From NCBI GenBank assembly GCA_963662155.1, contig OY759267.1:38798278-38862277 (forward strand): a stretch of 64,000 bases of DNA. Reading direction: 5' to 3'. The notes beneath the pieces were generated by a model that was not told where the DNA came from, did no database searches, and was given only the letters and a program-made list of their open reading frames with translations. Position numbers and translations under genes: made by a program. Source of the stretch: Lamellibrachia columna. Lineage: Eukaryota > Annelida > Polychaeta > Sabellida > Siboglinidae. Of this stretch, positions 49,690-62,584 are shown in pieces (position 1 is the stretch's first letter; each line of letters begins with the position of its first letter).

Positions 49690-49910
49690 TACTCATCACC
49701 CGGATGGGATAAATTGGTAGTTCGTGAGTGATTGTCACGATAACAATATTTAAAATAGTTGTCACAGAAATATCCACACATGTCTTGTTACTTGGCGCTG
49801 CCAGTCGATAGCTCTCGAAATTCCGACGTAAAACTGGCAGTTATACTAACGTCTAGCGACTCCTTGCCCTTGTATGGCGTAACTTCGGACAATCGAAGAA
49901 AAGACGCATG
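49690..49910 (+). repeat. Dispersed repeat copy (family also at 30640-30960, 2050)
   Basis: Shares GGATGGGATAAATTGGTAGT, CTCCTTGCCCTTGTAT and GTAACTTCGGACAATCGAAG with the minus-strand copy in the SMPDL3-like gene. It has no protein frame. Confidence 0.75.
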
Positions 49911-50141
49911 ACGTTGTCAATAAGTGTACATAAATGTTCGTGTAGCGTTGTGGACAGTTTGTTTGTAGAAAGGGTAATAGTGGGGTGGATTTCGAGAAAA
50001 AAACTGACACGATCCGACCCTGGGGTCGTAGACGAACCCCTGAAAGTTTGGCGCCCGAGATACAAAGCGTCTAGGAGGAGTAGCATGCCATACACACGTA
50101 CAAACATACATACTCACGGTGGATTGTAATAAGATATATAC

Positions 50142-50264
<123 letters not shown>

Positions 50265-50406
50265 TTTGGGACATTACGCGCATGGTGGGAGTGGGAGGGG
50301 AGGGTGGGTGTGCCTGAAAAATACTAAGCACTAAACTTTTTTTCCGAGAACTCATGCGACCCCTAATGCGATACTCCCCCCCCCCTCCACTCTACCTCCG
50401 TTCGGT

Positions 50407-51504
50407 GTGTTCTGGAGATATAATCATAACACCAGTGATGTTTCTTTTGCAGGAAAGCCTCCGAGGACTGTCTTCTTCACGTGTGTGTGCTTCGTCACTA
50501 TTTTCGTGCTCGTGAACATTGATTTAAACGGGATTAAGCTGTTCGAAACTATCCAAACATTGCTGCGAACAAACAGAACAACGACGACGAGGGTGGGTGT
50601 TGATGCGGGTGCGCGTGCGGGTGCGCGTGCGGGTGCGCGTGCGGGTGCGCGTGCGGGTGTGCGAGCGGGTGTGCGCGCACGTTACAACGTCACGTTTTCC
50701 AATCCGGGGCGTTTGGGCAACAAGATATTCGCATACGCTTCTCTTATTGCGATCGCCCGCAACAACAACCTAAATCCGGTGTTGTCGCCCGGTAGCAGCC
50801 TGAGAAACGTGTTCCAAGTGACGGCCGACATCCTGGATAGACGACACAGCCGTAGTGTGTGGCGTGTCTTCTACGAGAAGCAAGCGTGCGCGTTTGACAG
50901 ACGAACTATCCACTTAAAGCCAGATATGAACATAGAGGTCGTCGGGTACTTGCAATCGTGGAAATATTTCCGAAACTTTACGGGCGAAGTTCGCCGAGAG
51001 CTACGCTTCGTTGACAGCGTACAGCACGAGGCGGACGCTTACGTGAAGTCAATCGTGGAGCAGCTCTTCGGTCGTAACTCCAGCGGAGTAGTCACCGTCG
51101 GAATCCACGTGCGCCGAAGTGACATGGCTAGCAGTGCTGCCAACAGCCGTGGCTACGCAGTCGCCAGTGCCGATTACATAAAGAGTGCAATGTTTTACTT
51201 CCAGACGAAGTACAAAAAGCTAGTCTTTATCGTTTGTACGGATGATGTCACGTGGTGCGAACGAAATGTGGCGCCACTTGACAAGCGTGTTGTCATCTCT
51301 CGGGACGCCAAGGATGTTGTCGACCTGGCGATACTGGCTCTATGTCAACACAGCATCATAACGACAGGGACATTCGGCTGGTGGGGAGCGTGGCTGGCGG
51401 GCGGAACGACTATTTATTATAAGCGTTTCCCGAGACCGGGATCGCCAATAGCGAGTGACTTTAACAGGAGTGACTACTTTCCGCCACGGTGGATAGCTTT
51501 GTAG
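50407..51504 (+). CDS. Galactoside alpha-1,2-fucosyltransferase (GT11 family), type II membrane protein
   Basis: 365 residues in one frame. After a cytoplasmic tail of about 20 residues comes a signal-anchor ([20 protein letters not shown], 21-40), a stem, then the GT11 catalytic domain: [15 protein letters not shown] (99-113), the donor-binding box GIHVRRSDM (232-240), VCTDD (276-280) and [15 protein letters not shown] (319-333). Such enzymes transfer fucose from GDP-fucose to galactose in the Golgi, as FUT1/FUT2 do. N-glycosylation sites are at N94, N190, N224 and N353. Stem residues 67-92 are GARA/GVRA repeats coded by a 12-bp tandem repeat. TTTCTTTTGCAG ending at 50452 looks like a splice acceptor, so the true start may lie in an upstream exon and the first 15 residues given here may be intron. 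Confidence 0.92.
   Translation: MFWRYNHNTSDVSFAGKPPRTVFFTCVCFVTIFVLVNIDLNGIKLFETIQTLLRTNRTTTTRVGVDAGARAGARAGARAGARAGVRAGVRARYNVTFSNPGRLGNKIFAYASLIAIARNNNLNPVLSPGSSLRNVFQVTADILDRRHSRSVWRVFYEKQACAFDRRTIHLKPDMNIEVVGYLQSWKYFRNFTGEVRRELRFVDSVQHEADAYVKSIVEQLFGRNSSGVVTVGIHVRRSDMASSAANSRGYAVASADYIKSAMFYFQTKYKKLVFIVCTDDVTWCERNVAPLDKRVVISRDAKDVVDLAILALCQHSIITTGTFGWWGAWLAGGTTIYYKRFPRPGSPIASDFNRSDYFPPRWIAL
50606..50685 (+). repeat. 12-bp coding minisatellite in the fucosyltransferase stem
   Basis: GCGGGTGCGCGT-type units, about six copies, read in frame as AGAR then AGVR. A 12-bp period preserves frame, so copy-number change would alter stem length without breaking the enzyme. Confidence 0.9.
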
Positions 51505-51535
51505 CCGTAGTTCATCGTTCACTTTAAGTCTGCAA

Positions 51536-51541
51536 AATAAA
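51536..51541 (+). terminator. Poly(A) signal of the fucosyltransferase gene
   Basis: AATAAA 32 nt after the TAG stop at 51502-51504, just before the TA tract. Confidence 0.65.
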
Positions 51542-51558
51542 TAGTATGACTTATGTTC

Positions 51559-52065
<507 letters not shown>

Positions 52066-52199
52066 AAGGCAACATTCTACCTAAATATGTACTTCCAGAT
52101 TTCATATGTACAGCTGCTGTATTAATCATCTATCATCGTTCTTTAATAAATTAACTCATAAGAAAACAGACGAGTTAATTTTACAATAATCATATGTGC

Positions 52200-52262
52200 T
52201 CCATAGGCGGATCCAGAGGGTGGGTCCAGGGGGTCCGGACCCCCACTTTTTTGAGTACCAAA
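52200..52262. repeat. Possible transposon end (GGCGGATCCAGAGGG)
   Basis: GGCGGATCCAGAGGGTGGGT, then GGGGGTCCGGACCCCC. The inverse (CCTTTTTCCAAATCCTGGAT, CCGCCCC) ends at 60311. GGCGGATCCAG followed by GGGGTCC is a recurrent repeat terminus in animal genomes, but I cannot assign the family. Confidence 0.4.
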
Positions 52263-52578
52263 AAATCTATTGCAATTGCATGTTAACGGGGGACAAAGGC
52301 ATTGCCAAGAAACAACACAAGCTCAAACTTGTAGCTTACTACGTACGAATTCCTTAGTAGCAGTCCTACGTTTCCAGACACTGATCTAGCGCAGGCGATA
52401 TACCTGGCGTCCAGGGGATCCCCAAAGTTTTTAGCATTATCGGTGACGTCATTCATATCTTCACTGCACACGCACACCGCACGCAAGTGTATACACACAC
52501 GCCCACCTCATGTTTGACCATATCTCCCCGCGAAAGAATGAACATACTATGGGAATGTTTGGCGCTCATAGACGTGTT

Positions 52579-52685
52579 GGGTGCAGTTGCTGGATCTGCG
52601 CAATCTTCAGATTGCGCTCGATTGCGTTACGCAATCCTCGGATACTCGAAAATCTGCAGATTACGAAGATCCAGCAAATGCGCCC
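52579..52685. repeat. Inverted repeat at the 5' side of the PHD LINE
   Basis: GGGTGCAGTTGCTGGATCT (52579) pairs with AGATCCAGCAAATGCGCCC (52667-52685), and the next bases (GCGCAATCTTCAGATT with AATCTGCAGATTACG) pair less perfectly. It is a stem of about 35 bp lying in what may be the 5' UTR of the LINE. Confidence 0.75.
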
Positions 52686-52699
52686 AACAGAATAGAAGT

Positions 52700-55600
52700 G
52701 CGCATGCGTCGGGGTGGGACGAGCCCGTTACATCGCTCCACACATTTCACCAACACAACATGTTCACCAACACAACGAATGACCATAACTGGTACAACAA
52801 CTCAACATAATCCACTGATCACGCAGAACCAGACAAACCGCATGACAACAAACGCAATTAATCAAAACAACACCCTTTACCGCAACACATGAACCAAAAT
52901 TTCCAAATTTCTTTTCATTTTATCGCTAAGCATTTCATTAGTAAGCTTACTTTTTCTTCAAGTCGCCACATGTTTGCAATTGGATCTAACTTTCAGAAAA
53001 CCATGCTACAAAATGTATTCCAATTCAGATGTCCTTTTAGGAAATATTCGCCTCACCTAGTCCCGCACTCCACTCGGATGAATCTTGGGCTAACGCAAAT
53101 TATCACTGGAACATGTCAACGCGTATCTAGATCAAATCAAATTAAACCAAAATATTATGCCCTAACTTTGAAACCCCGAATTAAATTCCCACCCAAAATC
53201 AAATTCAAATCAGACATTCTTACGCATCTGTACCCCAGCGGACTGATCGCACTCTCAGGCGACATCCACCCAAATCCTGGCCCATATGGGCGCCCCATTT
53301 GTCCTTGTGGAAGTTGTCATCAACTTGTCAGAAACCGAGACAATGCTATCCTCTGCGAAGAATGTAATCAATGGCACCACATACATTGTATTGGTATATC
53401 CCCATCATCCTACAACTCCTTGATTAATCAAAGGGCCTTCTGGCTCTGCGACCTTTGTGGAATTCCAAATATTACCACTTCTCCATCTAGAAATGAGCAA
53501 TCCAATTCTACCAACACATGGTCTGACAGCTCTATGCTTAGTACCCCAACACTTCACACATCACAAAACGCAGGCTTAATTTTCGCTCCAAAGCCCCAAA
53601 ACACCTCAACCCCCGAACGTCACAAGAAAACCCAAGGAAACACACTTAAAGGAATTTTGATAAACACCAACAGCGTTAAGAGCATAGAAAAAGCAACCCA
53701 ACTAAAGGCAACTATTCAATATAATAACCCAGACATCATATTTCTAGTTGAAACTAAATTAGATGCAAACTATGCTACATACTCTTTCCTACCACCCAAT
53801 TATGAGGCCATCAGAAAGGACAGGAATGTCCATAGCGGTGGAGTCCTTATAGTCTTCCGTGACAACATTGTAGCTGAACCCCTCCAAAATTTAAACTCAA
53901 ATTGTGAAATAGTTTGGAGAAAAAATTCACTTTGCACGAAACAAATGCATATACTTTGCATCTTATTATCGACCCCCAAATGACCACCTCCAATCCATTG
54001 AAGCTCTCCATGACTCCCTAACAAAACTATATAGATCACAAAAAACTCCCCCTAATGTAGTCATAGCTGGAGATTTTAACCTCCCTGATATCAACTGGAC
54101 AAATCACCAGACCACTAATAACAGCACTGCTAGCAAGCATAACAAACTACTAGAAATAACTAAAGACTTTGGGCTGCAAAACATGGTAAACGACCCACAC
54201 GTATCGCTTCTGGTAACATTCTTGACCTCATACTCACCTCAAATCCCTTCATTATCATCAACACCCATACCACTCCTGGTATGAGCGATCACGAATCCGT
54301 GACCTTCAATGTGAACTTAAACCCAGTTCGCAACAAGAAACCCCCCCCACCAAGTTTATAGTTACAAATCAGCCGACTGGGACAAACTCAAAGACGACAT
54401 AGACAAACTAAATCGTGAGTACTTCGACATGGACCCCAACTCACAGGATATAGACATAAACTGGACCTTTTTCCGCCTGACTACCTTGATTAACAATAAC
54501 ATACCTAGACGATACACAAAATCTAAAACCCACCTCCCCTGGATAACACGTGAACTAATTAGAATGCAGAGAAGACGTAACAAAAGCCACAAAAAGGCAA
54601 AGCAAATTGGACTAAATAGTGATTGGGAAAAAATTAAGGAACTCCGAAAGCAAGCTACTTAAGCATAACAAAATCTTACAAAGACTATGTTAGCAACCAC
54701 ATTGGAGACAGCCTGAAAACTAATCCAAAACGATTCTGGTCATTTATTAAGGCAAATAAACGAGAAAACATTGGCATTCCCACACTTCGAGTAAACGACC
54801 AGCCGATAATAAATGATCGTGATAAAGCAAATGCCCTAAACAACCAATTTAGCTCTGTATTTACCCAAGAAAAGTACCCCATCCCCCAAATAGCCCCCTC
54901 TACTTACCCCAACATCCCCCTTCTCGAAATTGGTATAGCTGGCGTAATAAAGCAGCTGGAAAATATAAGCCAGAACAAAGCTACAGGCCCAGATGAACTC
55001 CCAGCCAAAGTCCTTAAAGAAACTGCAAAGCAGATAGCTCCCATCATCACCAACATTTTCCAACAATCACACAGCACAGGTAAACTTCCTGACGACTGGC
55101 TAGTAAGCATTAGTAACTCCTATACAGAAAAAGAGCCACAAATCTGACCCTGCTAACTACAGACCCATATCACTAACCTGCATCCTCTGTAAAGTAATGG
55201 AACATATCATCCTAAGCAATACGTAGAAACACCTGCACAAGCATAACATCATTTGACCCAAATTGACGCAATCCTGCTTGACTCTGCCAAAGCCTTCGAC
55301 AAAGTGCCTCACCTACGTCTTCTATCAAAATTGACCTCCTACGGAATCACTGGAAACACTCAAAATTGGATCAAATCTTTTCTATCCAACCGCAAACAGA
55401 GAGTCTCAGTTAACGGTGCCCTGTCGGATATCACAGATGTCACATCTTCTATACACCTTTTTGCAGATGACAGTATTATATATTGTAACATTTCTTCCAA
55501 AACCGACCACGAAATTCTCCAAACTGACCTAAGCCAACTCCAAACATGTTCAGACAAATGGCAAATGGAATTTAATGTATGTAAATGTGTCCACCTTCCA

Positions 55601-56430
55601 ATAACAAACAAAACTAAACCCAGCCCATACAAGTACTCGCTTGATTTCTGGCCAGCCATTATCCACTGTATCCAGCCACTCATATCTCGGAGTAAAATTG
55701 GATTCCAAATTAACCTGGACAAATCACGTCACTGACATAACTTCAAAATATTCGAAAGTTTTAGGCATGATTAAACGAAATCTTGGCCCATGTAAACCCG
55801 AAGTTAAACAAACAGCTAACAACATGCTAATCCGGCCAAAACTCGAGTACTCTTCACCCATATGGAATCCTCACACCTTTTCACAAGTTAAAAGCCTTGA
55901 AAGAGTACAACACTCTGCTGCCATATTTGTTAAAAATGATTACAGATGGAACACAAATCCAGCAGATCTAATTACTGCCCTTGGATGGCCAACCCTCGAA
56001 AGAAGACGTATCATTAAACAAGCCACAACCTTCTACAAAATTCTAAATAACATTATTGAGATCACCTCCCCCCCCCTCCAGGCCTACAAACCCGCTCTCG
56101 AACCCGTGGACAATACGTAGCCCCCAGGTGTCGTATAAATGCAATGGTCTTTTTATTTTATCCCCGAGCCATTCGCATATGGAATATGATTCCACCAAAA
56201 ATTACCAACATAAAAAACCAAAAATCATTTCAAGAAGCTATTATGGAACTCCCTTTCACCACACCTCCTCACCTAAACTGCCTTTAAAACACAGTGCTCA
56301 GCGTAAACTTATCCATGGTGTGGGTATGGAGACTGTCTGTGTGTGCATGTGGCAAGACAGCGACAGTATCCATACACGTAACCAACCTATTAAACATTTT
56401 CGTTTAACATCCTATACATAAAATAAATAA
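52700..56430 (+). mobile_element. CR1/L2-type LINE with PHD finger and 2A-like motif, inactive
   Basis: ORF 52889-53983 holds a basic N-terminus, LIALSGDIHPNPGP (53243-53284), a C4HC3 PHD finger (CPCGSC, CEECNQWHHIHC, FWLCDLC; 53299-53458), then the start of an endonuclease (INTNSVKS, DIIFLVETKLD, HSGGVLIVF). It continues in other frames with VIAGDFNLPDINW, SDHESV, KATGPDELPAKVLKE, DSAKAFDKVPHLRLLSKL, FADDSIIYC, YLGVKLDSKLTWTNHV and LEYSSPIWNPH. Frameshifts (about 53940, 54240, 54660) and loss of the block between SDITDV and FADD (around 55440, which should carry GVPQGS) kill it. The element is close to full length. Confidence 0.93.
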
Positions 56431-58465
56431 AATTATCAGATAAAAAACATTTCAGCAACATTAAATATACTAGTCCTTTAATCGAATGTACCACCCACAG
56501 CGCATGCGCACAGTCCACCACAAACTTGGGCTGTTTGGAGTATAACCACTTGACACTTGAGAAACAGACGCGCTGGTCGTTTGATGAACATCGTCTGCAT
56601 TAGTTCTTCGGACCGGACTTTCAAGATAACAATTAGCATTTTTACAGTTAAAAACCTAAAGTATCCTATCGTATCAGCAACGTCTTTGAATATCTTAATC
56701 ATTATAACAAGTAATACACGTTTTAAAATCACATTTCGCTGTCAGTGAGATCATTTTAACATAAAACCAAGATGAGTTATGTATTTTTTTAATGACATTA
56801 TTAGACTTAGCTGCCTGTCGGCCATATTTCAAGACTGTATGCTGTATGGTTGGTATTATGACAGTAGCCCCTACTAAATATTTCATTTAAGCCAGACTTG
56901 TGCTAGAAGTCACCTAACTATTTGAGAATCACAGAGCCCACACAGTCATCGTCCTCGCCTAACCTGACTGAATGTCTCGAGCACGCAGATGAAAACATCT
57001 TCCAGAACATCCACACCCCGTTGAGGATCGGTTGCACTCTTCCTGTTGGAAGTTGGGACGCATAGCGTTAATTCACCTGCCTGCGACGGGTCAAAACCTA
57101 CCTAGGCAACAGGATGGGAGAAGATCGGCTTTCTGGGCTCACCGTGGCGAACATGAACCACGGCATGGAGATTGATATGGAAACAGTTTGTCAAATGTTC
57201 ATAGAAAGGAACAAACGGAAAATGTTGTCAAGCTACATACTGTATCAATAATTAACGTGACTCAAATCAGGTGTGCTAATATTATCACAATGGAAAAGGC
57301 AACGAGTACTGGAGCTTGATGTATAATGATTAACAGATCTGCTGATGAACAACTGTTATTAAAACAAAGCTGATGTAAACAGAGTTTCTAGTATCTAGTT
57401 GCATCCAGCACAATGCAACGTTCTATTAACTGACTATTGTCTTCATAATTATATTGTGGTTAGAATGTTATGGTCTTTTGTGGTCTTATTCAACTAGTTA
57501 GCCTTTTCAGAACTGTTTCGCCAAGCTGACCTCAATGGTTCTTTAACGTCCCGAATTGAGACGGGACCGACATTAACGTGATCTACGTGTTACGAGGGAT
57601 ACACAGTCCACAATGTTGAGAGCCAGGGTTATAAATCAAATCTACTGTGTCCGGTTTGCGTCTTGAATTCAGAACTATGGCATGAAAGGTGGATGTGCTA
57701 ATCACTACATTTACATTTTTGGCTTTTGTAATATAAGTACACAACGTCAATTAGTTATGTCATACTGTTCGTCTTTCTACGGCGTATGTATTTCTATGAT
57801 GCGTTTTAATTTACAAGGCTCAAAGGTATCATGAAACATTTTAATCTACCAGTTTGCTCTCACTGTTGTTACGTGGTACTACTACTTTTAGCAGAATGTC
57901 TCCCGATTCAAATTCAGATCAAGAATCGAATGGTGCGCTTTGAGAGGGCGATCTAGCCTTTTGGGGTATTGGTTCATATATGTCTAAACGTTTCAGTTAC
58001 ACCTTATCTCAGTTCAAACTTGATGCCACGACTTTCTATAATATGAAATCTAACTATTTTTATTATATAATTAGAACCTATATCAGAATGGGCTGGATGA
58101 GAAACTATTAAACACAGTTTCCTTGGCAAAGGATGTGCTAAGTAATATAGAAAATGCGTGTAGCACTTTTTTAGTCAAAGATGCGTTAGTCTCTTTGTGT
58201 GCAAAGATACTCGTTTTTTTATTAAACATTTGCATTGCTATAGTTGTTTTAGTCAATATTGCAATACATGGCACATGACATATGTTTAATATTGTCCTTT
58301 CGTTTGGACATTTTCAGACCAACCGCATTTTCTTCGTTGGAACAGGCCTACCTACAGGTGTAAATGAAACAAAATCCGCTGCGTTTTGCCGAAACTCCAG
58401 ACTCAAAAGTAAATTTGACATTCGAAGTTATACTTATGTGACGAATACAAGAAAATACATAGGAC
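56431..58465. other. Unannotated region
   Basis: I find no gene, tandem repeat or TE terminus that I can defend. It separates two LINE remnants and is of ordinary base composition. Confidence 0.45.
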
Positions 58466-58469
58466 TACT

Positions 58470-59990
58470 TTGTCACGATTTTGGTCTGGGAAAGCTACTT
58501 CAAGGAGCTACTGAACCAGGAAAGAAATAACAACCATCTGGAATTACCATCATATGTAGAGGGGAAAGTGGAGTTAACTGATATTACGGATACATATATA
58601 CAAACCGGGATGAAAGGGATGAAGAAGAGAAGAGCACCTGGTATCGATGAGATGCGTGTGGAATGGTAATGGCAGCGGGGGAGAGTGGAATCAGCTGGCC
58701 AAAGAGGCTGCTGAATACATGTATGAGGCAAGGTAAAGTACCAGAGGAATGGCGGACAGGGCTAATAGTCCCAATATGGAAAAAGAATGGAGATGTGCAA
58801 GACCCAGGGAAATACACACTTCTAAGTCACATCATGAAGCTGCTAGAGAGGATCCTGGATGTGAGGATCCGAAAGAAAGTAGAGCAAGAATTGGGTGAAG
58901 AACAACAGGGATTCAGAAAGGGCAGAGGGACGACTGATGGGATGTTTGCATTAAGACAAATGGTAGAGAAGAGGTTGGAGATGCAAGGGAGAATGGCAGT
59001 GGGATTTGTGGACCTGGAGAAGGCCTATGACACGGTTCCTAGAGAGATGGTGATGGCAACAGTGAGATGGATGGGAGTGCCAGAAGCAGAAGCCAGGATG
59101 GTGGAAGCAATGTATGAGAGAACAAAAGGAAGAGTTGTGGTAGGATCTTGGTTATCGGAAGAGTTTCTAGTTAACATCGGTTTGAGGCAAGGAAGTGCCC
59201 TTAGCCCTTTACTGTTTATCATGGTGATGGAACTAATCAGCAGGAAGATCAACACGAAGGATATTCTCAGGAAGAAGATGTATGCAGACGATCTGGCCAT
59301 AATAGCAGAAAGCAAACAAGACCTACAGGAAGTGTTGGAGGAATGGAAGGGGGTGTTCGAGAAGCACGGACTGAGAATGAGCCTAACGAAGACAGAAGTG
59401 ATGTGGATTGGACACCAGAGAGATGAACATCAGGTTGGATGGTAAGGAGATCAAGCAAGTGGATGGCTTTGTGTACCTTGGAGGGATGGTTACGGAGGAT
59501 GGGCATTCAGCGGCAGAAGTGCGACGTCGGACACAAGCGGGAGCGAATGCTTTGAGAAAGGTAGAAGGAGTCATGTTGGACAGAAAAATGTCAAAAAAGC
59601 TGAAAGGGAAAGTCCTGAGAACGTGTGCTACACCAGCATGCCTGTATGGTATAGTGGCGTTGACAGAACAACAACAGAAGCTGCAAGTGTGTGAGAATAA
59701 CTGGGTTCGTCGGTAAGAATGGATGCAAGCAAACTAGCAAAGAGAGCAGAGGTGGGAAAACATCAAGGACGCAGGAAAAAGGGAAGGCCACAGCTGAGAT
59801 GGGAGGACTGCGTGAGGAGGGACATGAGAAGATCGGGGAGGATGAAAGATGGAGAGAGGGAGCGGCCGATAGAAAACCATGGAAAGAAAGAACAGAAAGA
59901 GTGGCTCGACAATACTTTACCTGACCCTCTCCCCTGTACAGCAGGGAACAAGGAGGAAGAGCACATTTTGTCACGAATTTTATATTTTTA
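58470..59990 (+). pseudogene. LINE ORF2 of a third lineage, 5'-truncated, frameshifted
   Basis: Reads GMKKRRAPGIDEM, then (58663-59445) VPEEWRTGLIVPIWKKNGD, GFRKGRGTTDGMFALRQM, VDLEKAYDTVPREMV, GLRQGSALSPLLFIMVME and the catalytic MYADDLAII. A shift near 59430 leads into IKQVDGFVYLGGMVTEDG and, after another, RKKGRPQLRWEDCVRRDM. DLEKAYDxVPRE with YADDLA separates it from the CR1/L2 family; RTE/Proto-like affinity is likely. The endonuclease is missing, and at least three breaks make it inactive. Confidence 0.9.
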
Positions 59991-60179
59991 GCAAATCCGT
60001 ATTAAAACGGGAAACGGCCAAAGGCCGTATTCCTCCGGAAAATCCGTATTGTATACGAAAAATTCGTACGATGTCGCATGTCTGAATTTTGGGTTGATTA
60101 CATTAGGCTCTAACTCGCTTAAAAGCAGATTATGGGTGTCCCAATTTACACAATGTCAAGTGTTTTGTCTAAAAAAAAG

Positions 60180-60311
60180 TCAAATGCATGGGAATGGGGG
60201 TTCCCCCTCACACACCCACACACCCCCGAGGCGCTTTGCGCCTCGTTTCGCTCCTCCGGCGCTTCATACACTACCTTGGACCCCCCTTTTTCCAAATCCT
60301 GGATCCGCCCC
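60180..60311. repeat. Possible transposon end, inverse of 52200
   Basis: GGGGGTTCCCCCTCACACAC, the palindrome GAGGCGCTTTGCGCCTC, then the run of C and CCTGGATCCGCCCC. The final bases are the inverse of GGCGGATCCAG at 52206. Confidence 0.4.
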
Positions 60312-60374
60312 AGTGCTCATTACGTGATGACTGCGATTTCAATATGGATAATGTGGGTGGTACCACCGCTATGT

Positions 60375-60590
60375 AGCTTCACGAACAAGAGAGTTACCGC
60401 GGCCACGAAAACGACACTTAGTATGGCCACGAACAAGATTCTTTGTACGGCCACGAACAAGACACTTGCGCGGCTACGAACAAGCCGCTTAGTATGGCCA
60501 CGAAGAAGAGACGATGCGCGGCCACAAACAAGACACGTAGCGCATCCACGAACAAGACTCACCCATGACAAGCTACTTGTTGGTGTTTGT
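60375..60590. repeat. 27-bp-type tandem array (GGCCACGAACAAGACACTTA)
   Basis: About eight diverged units of 24-30 bp built on GGCCACGAACAAGACACTT. An inverted array (TTCGTGGCCGCGCTAAGTGT) occupies 63898 to the window end. Confidence 0.88.
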
Positions 60591-61503
60591 CCACCATGAG
60601 GCGCCACTGTTTTGCTTAGGATCTATATGTTTATGTCATTTAACCTTAGACCCCGCTACATGAAACTTAGAAACATCGATCTGTGTGTGGCTTCGGCAGC
60701 GTCTTTTTCACCAGGTAGCACGTCACCTTTCATAGCGACAAACTGCCCGCATGCGCTCGAAGTCACCACTATTAGGAGACAGTTGGCAACCCAATAATCC
60801 ATAAAGCGAATTTCGTGTAGTGTCGTACATCGAAGTTTACTGACACTGATTGAATCGATACGTCACCGCCCATGTCCTGATTGAGATATAGGCCAACTAT
60901 AGAGTTGCTGAAGCATAGGCGGGTGCGGCGCCTGCGGAGGCAGCAACAGCACGTGTAATCAAAATGCAACGTATCGGTGGAGAAATTACAACGAATAGTG
61001 CGTCTAGACAAATTATAAGGGTTGACAAAGTTGAAATTGATGAAATGATATTCGCCAGGTGTGTCCAATGGGGTTAGTCATTTATAATTGTTTTAGGGGA
61101 AATACCACAGTATAAAATTGCATTGGTGGCCATGTTAACGTTTTGTCTGGTTATAAAAAAGTTACCACTACATATTCTGAAACTTTTTCACAGCAATAGC
61201 CATCATCTCATTGACATGTCTACCAAGTTTGATCAAAATCACTTGCCTCCAGCTCTTTTAGTACGCCCCGACGTGCAATGCCCGTAAATTTTTACAAAAA
61301 TAACCATGTATTCATGCGCCCACGTGGCCCATAGCAGAACAATTCCCGTAAATCCCTCCACCTGTTAAACAGTTCTTGGTATAAACAATAACTGTTGCCT
61401 TTCCAAAATGAATAATCAACACATATCAATACCAATTTCATGTTGTGTGTATACTTTGTAAGTGCTTGGGCAAAAGGAAATGAAGGTATCCATCCCTAAC
61501 CTT

Positions 61504-61566
61504 AGTTAACCCCATATCTAGTTAACCCCATACCTAGCTAACCCCATCCCTAGCTAACCCTAACTT
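61504..61566. repeat. Short TAACCCCAT tandem repeat
   Basis: Four units of 15-17 bp (CTAGCTAACCCCATCC type), ending GCTAACCCTAACTTTAACCC. It resembles degenerate telomere repeats but the period is wrong. Confidence 0.7.
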
Positions 61567-61990
61567 TAACCCAGAAGTGGTTTATAGAATATATAGCCAT
61601 TCCTGTAGGCACAGATTGATAGGATTGGTGAACAGTTTGCTTGGAAAACGCATACAACAGTAGCAATCACTAATAGCATGGTACAGATCAGATGCCAAAA
61701 TGTAAATTTGGTCAAAATTAGGGGGTATTACACTACTATGTGAGGGAGCAGGTAGCCATTAATTTTGTACTAGAACATTCATTGGTGATATTTGTGATGT
61801 GGCCCAGTGCATTGGTAACATTGTGTAACAAATTTGGAAATAATAGTTGCATATTGGTTGTGTCACAACCACTGGAAGCATTGTGCAGACCAGCATTTTC
61901 AAATCTGGCTGCAGCAGGTATCTGGTCATGTGATACTCCTTTATGGTGGCGTATCCAAATCAAGTCGTTCGCCTTGTATCTAATCACCTA

Positions 61991-62044
<54 letters not shown>
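61991..62044. repeat. (TA)n microsatellite
   Basis: A pure AT/TA dinucleotide tract. Confidence 0.97.
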
Positions 62045-62047
<3 letters not shown>

Positions 62048-62584
62048 CCAGCCTGACACCGAAAATTTTCAAACACACACAACATGGGGCAGGTTAACAA
62101 CCGTTTTTATTTATTTATTTATTTTCAAACATATGAGCCCTAATTATATTATCGGAATTGCAAATTATAAATATTATAAGAATTTTGTTATAACAAACTA
62201 ATCATTTCATCCAAATTACCTGTAATATCCACAATTAAGCTAAGAACAACGACCAAAACATAAACATATCAGCATTTTATAATTGTGTTTGTGACCACGA
62301 CTTCTGTCTATTTGGGGTCAGACCACAGTATAAAATTGCATTGGTGGCCATGTTAACGTTTTGTCTGACGTGACCACTTCTGTTTTACCCTCATATGTGC
62401 TTAAGCGTGAAATGCGATAGTGGCCAGCATGTCGTTGGGGACCGAAAGTGAGCATTTATGGGTAATTATGGACAAATTTGCTTAAAACCAACAGGGCGGA
62501 AAACGAGACTAGGGTGCACTATTGTACCAATAAATTTATCATTGCAATAAGGGTAATGTGATTTCCTATGATATTGCACACCGA

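Larger units (their letters stand above)
61104..62372. repeat. Pair of 47-bp direct repeats 1.2 kb apart
   Basis: ACCACAGTATAAAATTGCAT followed by TGGTGGCCATGTTAACGTTT occurs at 61104 and again at 62325, identical over more than 40 bases. Nothing LTR-like extends beyond. Confidence 0.85.

Noticed and set aside
60132..60599. 155-residue frame at 60.1-60.6 kb
   Set aside because: It crosses a transposon-end-like palindrome and a tandem array and has no domain.
61504..61566. Interstitial telomere repeat
   Set aside because: The unit is 15-17 bp with TAACCCCAT, not an exact TTAGGG array.
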